From Bursaphelenchus xylophilus (taxonomy: Eukaryota > Nematoda > Chromadorea > Rhabditida > Aphelenchoididae): 64,000 nucleotides of DNA. The DNA lies in NCBI GenBank assembly GCA_904066235.2, contig CAJFCV020000001.1, positions 620,001-684,000 of the forward strand, written 5' to 3'. Below are positions 1 through 10,612 of the stretch, one piece after another (the first letter of the stretch is position 1; each line of letters begins with the position of its first letter). The position numbers and the translations under genes were made by a program. The notes beneath the pieces are model-generated. The model did no database searches and was not told the origin of the DNA. It saw only the letters and a program-made list of their open reading frames with translations.

Positions 1-1771
1 GCAAGAAGAAGGTGGCCCAAAAGAAAGCACCCTCCGCGACCGTCCCAAGACCCCTACAGCCCTACGATTTGTATCCCGAGTACAGTATGGACGAGAAAAC
101 GAAGAGCATCAAAGTCGAGAAGAAGGCGGAAAAGAAGGCGCGCAAGAAGAAGGCGAAGAAGGAAGAAGGAAGGAAGGTGGTGGAGGGAATCGACATCAAA
201 CAGGTGGACTGTGCCGAGGATTCGCTTGGGTAAGATGCAGTTCAAACTTTTCTAAAATTCAGGCTTCGACTGCAGATTAGAACTTTGGTGAAACAATTTG
301 AAAATTATTGTTCGAAAATTCGATTTTGCCTAAAAAATGATTTGCGGTCCCCTTTTTTGAGCACTCGTTTTTCAGAAACGTGGACGAAAACCTGAAATCC
401 ATGAATCCGTTGGACCACATGCCTATCGACGATTTGGAAAATGTCAAGTTGGTCGATGATCCCGCGTTTGAAGGGAAGGTCCCCGAGGTCATTGAAAACA
501 TCAGGACCTACGTGCACTTCAGGAAGCTGGGCCAAGGCGGATTCGGCGCGGTCTACAAGTACCGGGTGGGCTATGTTGGCGACGAATTTGTGGCCATCAA
601 GTTTGTGATGGCCTCGGACGTCGACGAGCTCCGCTACGCCAAGAAGGAATTCATGGTGGCGCGACAGATCGAGCGGCTCTTGGGAGAGTGAGTTTGGGCG
701 GGGGAATTGATCGGGTTTGCAGTGTGCGAGAAGGCTCTTGCAGAGGGCAATTTTAAAAAATTTTTTTGCGATTTATATTACCCTTCCACGTCAATCCAGC
801 GCATTTCCTGAACCGTTTCGAAACCTCGTATCGTTTTCATTGATTGAAAAGAGAGACAAAATGTCGCTAAATTATCTCCACTTTTTCTCGCCCGAAATAA
901 TTGCATTTTTTCGAAAAGAAAGAAGAAAATAAGAAAATTCTTTTTATCGGATAGTGACATTTCGTTTTGAACGAATCACCAAAAAGGGGCGGGAAATTTT
1001 TTCTTCTATTTTGGATTGAGCTGCCTTCCAGCTCAATGAAAAAGAATTTACCTTTCCTTGAAGCCACTTTGAATTCTTTTCAGTGATGAAAGCTTCATCG
1101 TGCAGATCTTGGGAATGGGCCGCAACGTGAGCACCATGTACATGATCATGCCCTTCTATTACCGAACCATGATGTTCTTTGTGGATCAGGATGTGAATCT
1201 TGAGCTGCAGAAAAGATTGATTGTCGGCTACCATTTATTGCGACTAATTTTGCAACTCCAGAAGGTGCAGTACGCCCATTTGGACCTGAAGTTGGAAAAT
1301 TACATGCAGAAGAATCAATATTCGAATGTGGTAAGGAATCTTTTTTTTGCTTTTATTGTTTTTAGTGCATCCTTTGCGACTTTGGATTGGCCAGACGTTT
1401 CGGTTCGAAGCGCCTAGCCGAAGGCACCCACAACTATATGTCAGTGCCGTGCCATAAACGTCAACCCGTCTCCGCGTTGGACGATATGAAGTCGTGGCTG
1501 ATCAAGCTCGTCTACATCTTTCAGAAAAGCGTTCCTTGGCATCATGTAGGGAACGCGTCGGTAAGACCAACCTTTGGCCATCTTTGTTTGTTTTTTTGCA
1601 ATTTTTTTTTACGAATTTTCTACATGCTTTTGCTTTTAGAATAACTTTGGGGAGTTGACGGAGAAGGGGTTGCACAACGATGAAGCCGCCTGGGCGTCCA
1701 AGGTACTGAAGAAGAACTGGTTCTTTGCGGAAAAGGAGCGTGAATGTCGAGTGTATGATTTTTTTAAATAA
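1..1771 (+). pseudogene. 5'-cut, 3'-truncated copy of the receptor-like CK1 kinase
   Basis: Second-best copy of the kinase gene at 3264-7856; position 1 matches 5779 and the two run in parallel, introns included, to about 1730. Exons: 1-229, 376-687, 1084-1330, 1366-1560, 1640-1771. It encodes the basic juxtamembrane stretch, the glycine loop GQGGFG, the VAIK lysine, the catalytic loop HLDLKLEN and DFGLAR, so the N-lobe and catalytic core are intact. After FFA in the last shared exon the sequence departs from the full copy, reads about 14 new residues and stops at TAA 1769-1771 (AATAAA overlaps the stop), so the end of the C-lobe and the last exon are missing. The upstream part lies outside the window. 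It may be a truncated paralogue rather than a dead gene; no internal stop is seen, but losing the C-lobe helices would normally destroy a kinase fold. Confidence 0.75.
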
Positions 1772-2179
1772 ATCAATATTATTTATCGTTTTTTAAAATT
1801 ATTTTTTTAGGAAGAATATTTTCTCCCGGAAAGAAAATATGTTTTTCTCTTGGGTATTTATGGGAATTTTCAGAATATTGTTGTGTTCAACAAAGGCAAA
1901 AACAAAGTGGAATTTGGTCATAAGAAATCAGTGAATGTTTGACATTTTGTCCCAATTTGTTTCTTGCCGTTCAAGACTTGGTTTTCAGGTATAAAACTAG
2001 GTGGCCAGTTGCCGGAACCGGCTTATAAAGTGACGCAGAAATTAGGCCAACATCTGTATTTTGGCCATAACTTTGTCCTAACGAAAATTGGGCAGCTAAT
2101 TTTTTTGTGATGTACACTGTTTTCAATGCTCTTTCAAATGATATAGGTTTAGTTAAGAAACCAAACGACAAGCATTTGC

Positions 2180-2790
2180 CGATCCCTTGGAAATGAAGAC
2201 GACTTGGATTTGCCCAAAAAGGGAATTTTTACCGAGGGAAAGCTGTCCCATTCTATTCATGTCTAGATTTCCAGTTTTCTATACGAATAATCAACCAAAT
2301 TTTGGAATTTCGTGATGGTTGTTGCACCATGGATAATGTAAGTCGATTTTTTTTGTGCAAACTCCCCAAAAATGGACAGGTATAAATTTCGGGCTGGGCA
2401 CTAGGTTAATTTTGTTATGTAAACAGGGCTAATTTTTTAGAATTGGAGCTTGGCGAGGGACCAAATACGTGGACCAAGTACAATATAAAATTTTTGCAAA
2501 GCTCTCTTTTTCTGGGTCGGAACTGAGATTAGATCGAAGCTAACAGCCTGTTATACAATTAGCTATAACTAGGTTCCAAGATTTCCGGCCGAAGCAATAA
2601 GAAATTACCAATTACATTATCCACGTTTCAACAAAGTCGCCTCACAAGAATTTTTGATGCGTTATTCAAACAGAAACCGGGCAATCTAGATATCAAATCG
2701 AATAGGACAGCCTGCTTTTGGTAAAAATTCCCTTTTTTGGACAAATTCCTGCTGATACGAGCTGTTTCCACTTTGAAGAGTGGATCGACT
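2180..2790. repeat. Diverged inverted repeat between the two kinase copies
   Basis: Arms at about 2180-2370 and 2590-2790 match as imperfect inverse complements; the clearest anchors are AAAGGGAATTTTTACC at 2215 and its complement near 2720, and GTGGATAATGTAA-type sequence near the centre. The rest of 1772-3263 holds no convincing gene. Confidence 0.55.
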
Positions 2791-3263
2791 CCCTCCAGAA
2801 AAAAGTGAACCAGGCCACTTTCAAAATATCCAAAAAAATATTCTTACTTCTCCACTCTTATTTATTCGACCTTTTTCTATCTATTTTAGTCCTTTTACCC
2901 AATAAAAAGTCGAAGAAATTTTTCGTATAGACTGTCACCCACAGACGGCAGTTTGAAAGTCCGCGCACTGCGCCCAAATTTTTGGCCAAAGAGGAAAGAA
3001 TGTTGGAATTTCTGTGAGAACGGCCGATTTTTCGAAGGTTTTCATTCGAAAATCAACCGCTTTTCGAAAAAATCAAAGATCAATTTCTCAAAAATCTATT
3101 TTCCCACAAAGTTTTTTCAGAATTTGCATGAAAATTTCGTTCGTGGAAAATGTTTTCTTTCGTCGTGTTGTGGCCACTCGGTCAGTTTCTTCAAATTTTC
3201 TCCTGCCGAACGGTTGAAGCTGACCTACTCTGAACGGTCGAAGCGTACCTACTCTGCAGGGCC

Positions 3264-6200
3264 ATGGATCTCGGCAAAGTCGCGACGATCCTCCAGGCTT
3301 TGCAAGCCTGCAAGGTGCTGTTCGGCGACGTCAAGCCGAATCGCTTTGAGGTGACATCGTTCAAGATGACGGAAGGAAAGATCGAGATGTTCATCGCAAA
3401 GGAGAACGCGACCACCTTTGAAACGTAAGATTTGTTTATTATTTTTAATAGAGTGAGAGGGCAGTGGGGATTTTGTTGATACTTACAGGGTAACCCTTGT
3501 TTTTGCTGGGGTTTTCGGTGAAAAAAGATCGAAAAGCATAAATCTAACAAGGGAAGTCACTTAAGTCACGGATCGATTTTTAAAAACGACTGTTACAGCG
3601 ACGGGGAGGGTAGGACGCAGATATCAAATCTGAAAACCGCTACCTCCACCGGCCTCTGGGAGCCGAGATAATCGACCAAAAAAGTATTACCAAAAAAAGT
3701 TGCTCCGAAAAGCCCTTCTTTTCGAAACGAAGGAGCGAAGAGAACCGAATGTCCGGTGGTCTGGAAGCGCGCTTCCGGAAATTGACCTTTTCAAGTTTCG
3801 CATGGGTCAAATAATTTATTAAACTTTTCCTGTAATCCAGTAAATTTACCGGTAAGATAAAATTTTTGATTTTTTGCATCTTTTACGATAAAATTTCAGA
3901 GTAATAATTTTAAAGTTCCAAACGATTCGAATTTTCAAGGTTGAAAATTTACCGTAAAATAGGCATAAAATATAAAAGTAAATTGCTAGCAAATTTACTG
4001 GATCGCAGCAACTGTTTTATAAATTTTTCACGAGTTCGAGACCCGCGCGGATTCGAACCTGAAAAGGTGAAGGCCCGGAAACGCGCTTCCAGACCACCGG
4101 ACCGGACCATTCGGTTCGCTGGATTTTCTTCTTTCGGAAAGAAGAAATGTTCGGAGGAATTTAGTCAAACTTTTTGGTCGATTATCTCGGCTCCCAGAGG
4201 CCGGTGGACGTAGCGGTTTTCAGATTTGATATCTCCGTCCTACCCTCCCCGTCGCTGTAACAGTCGTTTTACAAAATCGATCCTGATTTAAGTGACTTCC
4301 CTTGTAAGGTACTTTTTGGGATTTCAGAAAGGCTATTTAACTAGGGCTAGCTAATAACGAGAGCCAAGACTGGGACACAGCTTGGCAAGATGAATTTTGG
4401 AGTGAGCCAAATGGAATTTTCTTGCCTGCGTAATCTCCCCTTTTTTCGTCTACTCCAAAGAAGATTTTTTCCAAGCTACGGGTCAACCTAGGATTCTAAC
4501 ATAATTTCTTTTCTAATTTATCTGTTTACAGTACTCCCATCAATTACACTGGTCCTCCTTTTAAAGAAATTCGACTGCAAATGTCGATTCAAGGAAACAA
4601 GACAATTGTTGGGGGTCAAGTGACTGAAGCAGGCAATGATAACAAACCTTAGTAAGTTTACGGCTTGGCCCGTTTGCGGAGTGCACTTGTTGCAGTTCCA
4701 ATTTTTATCTGGATTTTTTTAGTCAATGCCCGGTCCTTGGAGATGACAAACAACTTGAGTTGGTTGAGCCGTGTACGGCTGAGACATGTCCGTATCTGTT
4801 TGGAGACGCCGTGTATTTTATCTTCAACAATCATAGAACGGCCTCTCGAATATATAAGACCCGAGATGTCATAGACTTCAAACTAGAGCAGCCCAACATC
4901 ACTTGCGCCCAACCATTTGGAGTGGATGACGTGAAGGGTGCATTTTATTTCAAGAAAAACGGCACATGCATGCACGAGTTCTTTGATGGCTTCAAAAATC
5001 CTTGGAGTCCAGTGGAATGCGATCGTTTCGAATCAATTATTTTGGAGCCGGGGACGCCAACACAATATTATCATCTGGTAAGTCTGCGGGTAAATTGGGG
5101 ACTACTTATTTGGTTATTAATTATTCTTGGGGACTAATTAAGCTGCAATTGGGATTTGAGATTTTTTCACTTTTAGGACTAAAGATGCAAGATTTTGAGT
5201 GTTATTGAATTTTTTGATGTATGTCTTGACCTGTGACTCCATACCTTTTTGAGCATTTTTATGATAAAGCTCGGACGCAGGTCGGAAAATTTTTTGATTT
5301 TCTGGAAATGGGTTTTATCGATTTTTTTGGCGCCGTAAGATCATATACCATTGTCTTAATAGTATGTGAATGTTTTGTTTGTGTCTAAAATTTTTGTTTA
5401 AGCGATATCTGACCATTGTGGCGGACTGTCAGATGCCCCGATTGATCACCGAGAACATGATTGACAACACGTTTGTCCAGTTCACCTACATTGATCCGAC
5501 CATGACAACAACGTAAGTCTTGTGTTCAGATCTTTCACTTTTGCAGCTCTTCCACGAATACGACCACGGCAGCTGAAGTCGACCAATTGGAACTTCTTGC
5601 GGTGGTCGCCGCATGTGTCGGGGGTGGAACTTTGTTAATTTCCGGAATCATCGGGATCATCGTGTGTGTTGTGAGTTTCCTGGAGTTTTTTTTTATTTTT
5701 CCACATTTTCATTTTTTTTTGATTTGATTTTTGATTTTTTTTTGTTTCAGAAATGCAGAGAAAGATGTATTTGCTGTTGCAAGAAGAAGGTGGCCCAAAA
5801 GAAAGCACCCTCCGCGACCGTCCCAAGACCCCTACAGCCCTACGATTTGTATCCCGAGTACAGTATGGACGAGAAAACGAAGAGCATCAAAGTCGAGAAG
5901 AAGGAGGAAAAGAAGGCGCGCAAGAAGAAGGCGAAGAAGCAAGAAGGAAGGAAGGTGGTGGAGGGAATCGACATCAAACAGGTGGACTGTGCTGAGGATT
6001 CGCTTGGGTAAGACTTCTGCAGTTCATTTTTCTAAAATTCAGGCTTCGACTGCAGATTAGAACTTTGGTAAAACAATTTGAAAATTATTGTTCGAAAATT
6101 CGATTTTGCCTAAAAAATGATTTGCGGTCCCCTTTTTTGAGCACTCGTTTTTCAGAAACGTGGACGAAAACCTGAAATCCATGAATCCGTTGGACCACAT

Positions 6201-7856
6201 GCCTATCGACGATTTGGAAAATGTCAAGTTGGTCGATGATCCCGCGTTTGAAGGGAAGGTCCCCGAGGTCATTGAAAACATCAGGACCTACGTGCACTTC
6301 AGGAAGCTGGGCCAAGGCGGATTCGGCGCGGTCTACAAGTACCGGGTGGGCTATATTGGCGACGAATTTGTGGCCGTCAAGTTTGTGATGGCCTCGGACG
6401 TCGACGAGCTCCGCTACGCCAAGAAGGAATTCATGGTGGCGCGACAGATCGAGCGGCTCTTGGGAGAGTGAGTTTGGGCGGGGGAATTGATCGGGTTTGC
6501 AGTGTGCGAGAAGGCTCTTGCAGAGGGCAATTTTAAAAAATTTTTTTGCGATTTATATTACCCTTCCACGTCAATCCAGCGCATTTCCTGAACCGTTTCG
6601 AAACTTCGTATCGTTTTCATTGATTGAAAAGAGGGGCGAAATGTCGCTAAATTATCGCCACTTTTTCTCGCCCGAAATAATTGCATTTTTTCGAAAAGAA
6701 AGAAGAAAATAAGATAATTCTTTTTATCGGATAGTGACATTTCGTTTTGAACGAATCACCAAAAAGGGGCGGGAAATTTTTTCTTCTATTTTGGATTGAG
6801 CTGCCTTCCAGCTCAATGAAAAAGAATTTACCTTTCCTTGAAGCCATTTTGAATTCTTTTCAGTGATGAAAGCTTCATCGTGCAGATCTTGGGAGTGGGC
6901 CGCAACGTGAGCACCATGTACATGATCATGCCCTTCTATTACCGAACCATGATGTTCCTTGTGGATCAGGATGTGAATCTTGAGCTGCAGAAAAAATTGA
7001 TTGTCGGCTACCATTTATTGCGACCAATTTTGCAACTCCAGAAGGTGCAGTACGCTCATTTGGACCTGAAGTTGGAAAATTACATGCAGAAGAATCAATA
7101 TTCGAATGTGGTACGGACTCTTTTTTTTGCTTTTATCGTTTTTAGTGCATCCTTTGCGACTTTGGAGTGGCCAGACGTTTCGGTTCGAAGCGCCTAGCCG
7201 AAGGCACCCACAACTATATGTCAGTGCCGTGCCATAAACGTCAACCCGTCTCCGCGTTGGACGATATGCAGTCGTGGCTGATCACGCTCGTCTACATCTT
7301 TCAGAAAGGCGTTCCTTGGCAACATGTAGGGAACGCGTCGGTAAGACCAACCTTTGGCCATCTTTCTTTGTTTTTGCAAATTTTTTTTACGAATTTTCTA
7401 CATGCTTTTGCTTTTAGAATAACTTTGGGGAGTTGACGGAGAAGGGGTTGCACAACGATGAAGCCGCCTGGGCGTCCAAGTTACAGCAGAAGAACTGGTT
7501 CTTTGCGGATGTACCGCGGGATTCTGTCCAGAATGCGATTATCCATGATTTGGGCCAATTGATTTGGTTCAAGGACAGCAAAAACATCAATATGAAGGAG
7601 GTGCTGGCCTATATGGACCAGGTGAGTAGATGCAAAAAAGTGGAAGTTTGCATATTCCAACGTTTGAATATGCAATTTTTTGTTTGTACAAAATTTGTTT
7701 TTTTTTTACTCTCCGAATTTTCAGCTCCAAGCGAGGCTCAATTTCAAGTACACGGATTATTGGTTCGACTCGAGGGTCACGTACAAAGATGTCAGCTTAC
7801 GGCAGATGGACGACGCCACGCAGAGGTCTTCCCGGAAATCTAAACGGGCTAAATGA
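3264..7856 (+). CDS. Single-pass membrane protein with intracellular CK1/TTBK-like kinase domain
   Basis: Eleven exons join in phase to 738 residues: 3264-3424, 4532-4651, 4723-5077, 5403-5512, 5547-5670, 5751-6007, 6156-6467, 6864-7110, 7146-7340, 7418-7621, 7725-7856. Residues 1-260 form a cysteine-containing, N-glycosylation-prone region (NYT, NKT, NIT, NGT). A hydrophobic span at about 265-290 is followed by KCRERCICCCKKK, a stop-transfer and possible palmitoylation site. A Lys-rich linker precedes a kinase domain from about 420: GQGGFG near 428, lysine 451, Asp 547 in HLDLKLEN, DFG 567-569, and the CK1-type HKRQPVSALDDMQSW stretch in place of APE. CK1 enzymes phosphorylate Ser/Thr and are normally soluble. 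Arg of HRD is Leu. No clear signal peptide follows ATG 3264; TCTGCAG just before it could be an acceptor for an upstream exon or a spliced leader. Poly(A) signal at 7905. Confidence 0.8.
3547..4305. mobile_element. 759-bp foldback element in intron 1 of the receptor kinase
   Basis: Begins ACAAGGGAAGTCACTTAA and ends with its complement. Arms of roughly 240 bp (3547-3790 and 4060-4305) are highly similar, sharing the stretch around GGCCTCTGGGAGCCGAGATA. No coding capacity. Target duplication not clear. Confidence 0.75.
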
Positions 7857-8167
7857 AACAGGGGATTTCTTTAAAAAAATATTTGACAGTACAGTTTTTC
7901 TAAGAATAAACTTTTACAAGATTTACTGCAGTTTAAAACCGATTTTTGCCGTAAAAAACCGGTTTAAGTGTAAACTTTAGTGAAAAGCCTCTAAACCTCG
8001 TCAAGGTATTTACACTGATAGAGGATTTTAGCCCTAAGGGCAAGGAATTTCAACCTTTTTACAGGATGCAACTCAAAAAAGGGCAATTGAAACTAACAAA
8101 CACTTACGTCGTCTTCATCGCTGCTGCTGTCCTCATACAATTGACTGGATTGGCTTTGTTGACTTAG

Positions 8168-8684
8168 CCTAAGCAGATTTATTTGGACGGAACTGGCTTA
8201 AATTGCTTAATGCTGACAGGAGATTCCTTCGCATGAAGAGCTTTCGAGCTTTGTCGGCCGTGTTGATGCCGAAGCACCGTTCTGCCAGTACGTTACCGAC
8301 GTGGTGCATGGATTCCAAACACTGTTCGTCAAATTATCCCCACGTTCCAAACGTGCAAATGAAATCTTTGACGTGGGATTCCACCATGTGGAACTTGTTG
8401 GTTGTCGGCAGTGAATGACGTCTCCATGTTGTCGTAAATGTTTCAATGTCAGTTGTTAGGGCCCGGACGGTTTGCTGGTCGATTTCATACTCTTGGGCGG
8501 TTGGCCATTTTTGAAGCTCGTTGAGAGCTGCAAAGACCTTCTGATATTCTGGGACTTCTTCTGGGTTATCAACAGCCCATTTTAAGAACCGGCTCCCGTT
8601 TCGGTCGTCCATCAACGCGCTTTGCCGGAAGCTACTTCCCGGGAAGGTACTTCGGCGAACATGCAAACCTTTTCCATGTGCGTC
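8168..8684 (-). pseudogene. Transposase-like gene fragment with an in-frame stop
   Basis: One open frame runs from about 8684 down to a TAG near 8168, interrupted by a TAA at 8331-8333. Visible stretches include HMVESHVKDFI before the stop and EQCLESMHHVGN after it, resembling the C-terminal end of DNA-transposon proteins seen in nematodes (HVPxFI...EQxIESxHH type). Reading it across the stop needs no frameshift, so this looks like a decayed transposon gene, not an active one. The superfamily is not assigned. 7857-8160 holds nothing else of note. Confidence 0.5.
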
Positions 8685-8759
8685 AGAATGAAAATAGAAG
8701 AAAAAAGGAAAACTTAGATGAATAAGAGGGCAGCGCGATGCCCTACCTTTGCCCTACCC

Positions 8760-9393
8760 TGTGGGCTGCTTGACTAGACTTTCGGTGGATCTTTGCTTCA
8801 GAATACTGAAGCCGCAACGTAGCGCAAGGATAGCTTACCGTCTAATACAATACCCGCGTAGAATATATTCTGTACCTTTATGAGCTCGAATAACACAACA
8901 CAACAATAGTATACTATGACAATAATATCTCGAGATTTATACCGATCGATCGAAGCCGATGGGGAATTCCAGGATTGATCGACTGGCTGGGCTTATATAG
9001 GGCACTGGCTGGGCGGGACTTGGACGTTCTGGAATGCTGATGATGGTACCATTTGATGAGGTGTCGAAGATGGAGCTGCGGACGTCGTTGACAAGGGCCA
9101 AGATATCCTGGACAGAGGCTTAATCAGGCTAGATCTGGATGTCCAAGTCTTGTCCTAAGGGACTAGAACATTCTTGTGACTCATACTTTACAACGGACGT
9201 GCGTCATAGGCCAAAGGTCGCCCTAGGCGTAAACATGTGGGCGGAGAGACATCATATGACTGCGTGAGTCATCAAGGACCAGGATAATCATCCTGAGTTA
9301 GCACGGAGTCCGCAGGCGTTGCGTTTACTAGATCGGAGAACCTCCGATCTAACTGAAATTTGTCGGCGGCCTGGGCGCAATTGCGCGCAACAC
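8760..9393 (-). mobile_element. Possible solo LTR
   Basis: On the minus strand the block starts TGTTGCGCGC and ends GCAGCCCACA, giving TG...CA termini over about 634 bp, with a TATA-like CCTATATAAG near 8991 placed as a U3/R promoter would be. Base composition is unlike the surrounding AT-rich repeats. No second LTR, primer-binding site or matching target duplication was found, so this is a structural guess. Confidence 0.35.
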
Positions 9394-9561
9394 TGCGGGT
9401 CGGGTTAGGTTTTTCTCATGGTGGTCAAGTCTTCCTCCCTAATATTGTTTTGTCCCGAGCTTGGACAGTTATATCGGAGATAAACCATGGGAAATCTAGC
9501 CAGTTCTGTTGATTGTTTCAAGAACTAGGTCTACTCTATTTTTAGAAACCAAATTTGATCG

Positions 9562-9710
9562 ACTAGTCGCGACATAAAGTCCGTAGAATTTGCACAGTGC
9601 GTTTTTTCGCCCTCGCCGCAGCGACATCCCGTTTTTGCGCACACATTTCGGCGATCGCACCCGCGATGTCGGCGAAAAGAAGTTCTACGGACTTTATGGC
9701 GCGACTGCTA
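9562..9710. mobile_element. Family B element
   Basis: Defines family B: CTAGTCGCGACATAAAGTCC at the left and its near-complement TTCTACGGACTTTATGGCGC at the right, with the GCACAGTGC dyad just inside. The interval 9810-10100 carries more GCAC-N-GTGC motifs without recognisable ends. Confidence 0.65.
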
Positions 9711-10612
9711 TCTGTAACTCCATACCCCATAGAAGTACTTACCTTGTGAAAGGGAAATCGCTTCAATTGAGCGATTTTGAAACTGTCGCCTCAGAAATTG
9801 CTGGGTTTGGGGGTTGAGTGCACCGTGCGGTTCAAAATCAAATACTAGAGTGCGTGCAGTGCAAAGAGACGGCAGATATTTTCGGGGTGCACGGTGCGGA
9901 GGAACACAAGAAGCTTGACGTCTGCACAGTGCAAATTTATTTTGGTTTGCACTGTGCGGTCCTCCGGAAATCGAGCTTTTTACTGTGCAATCTTGAATTA
10001 ATGGTGGTGAATTTACACTTGAAAAACTCGTAATATAGATTATTGAGTCATTAAACTACTATTTTGCACTGTGCAACGTCTTTTCGCACTCAATTTTGCT
10101 TTTATTTAACATTGCGCCCATTATTTTCCTGACAGATTGGGGCTGTAATATAGATTTGTAATATAGTATATTATACTGGAATTTCTTTTTGTTTTAGTCC
10201 GCGTCACTTCCGGAGACGACCTTCGTCTTCTCCGCTTCTTGTACAGAAACTCTCACTACTTTACAAAAACGTTTCCGCTATTCTTTTAGCAAAGAGAAAG
10301 CATTCTCTTGGTCATTTATTTACCGAAAAGACCAATGTTACGCAACAAAAATCTTTACTGTAAAAATTTTAAAAATCAACAATCATCGGGAAAGCGTTGC
10401 TTCGTCGGTTTCAGCGGTTTCAAAAGCCCTATTATTTTGTTAAACTCGTGAAATTTGGAATCTATTTTGTCAGCCGACCAAAATAAAGTCCATCTCCAAG
10501 GAGGGTTCTCTGGAAAAAGCGACGCTGATAGCCTTATCAATACTAACGAAGAGCTATTCAATAGGTTTCCCCATCGAATAGCCCTTGGTTTTTTCGGAAT
10601 TTCGAAGGAAAC

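Noticed and set aside
2953..3354. 133-codon frame on the plus strand
   Set aside because: Lys/Phe/Ser-rich low-complexity reading that overlaps exon 1 of the receptor kinase in another frame and lacks splice or start support.
4040..4065. Possible tRNA gene from a GGTTCGAATCC box on the minus strand
   Set aside because: No matching T stem, anticodon arm or A box; it lies inside the arm of the 3547-4305 foldback.
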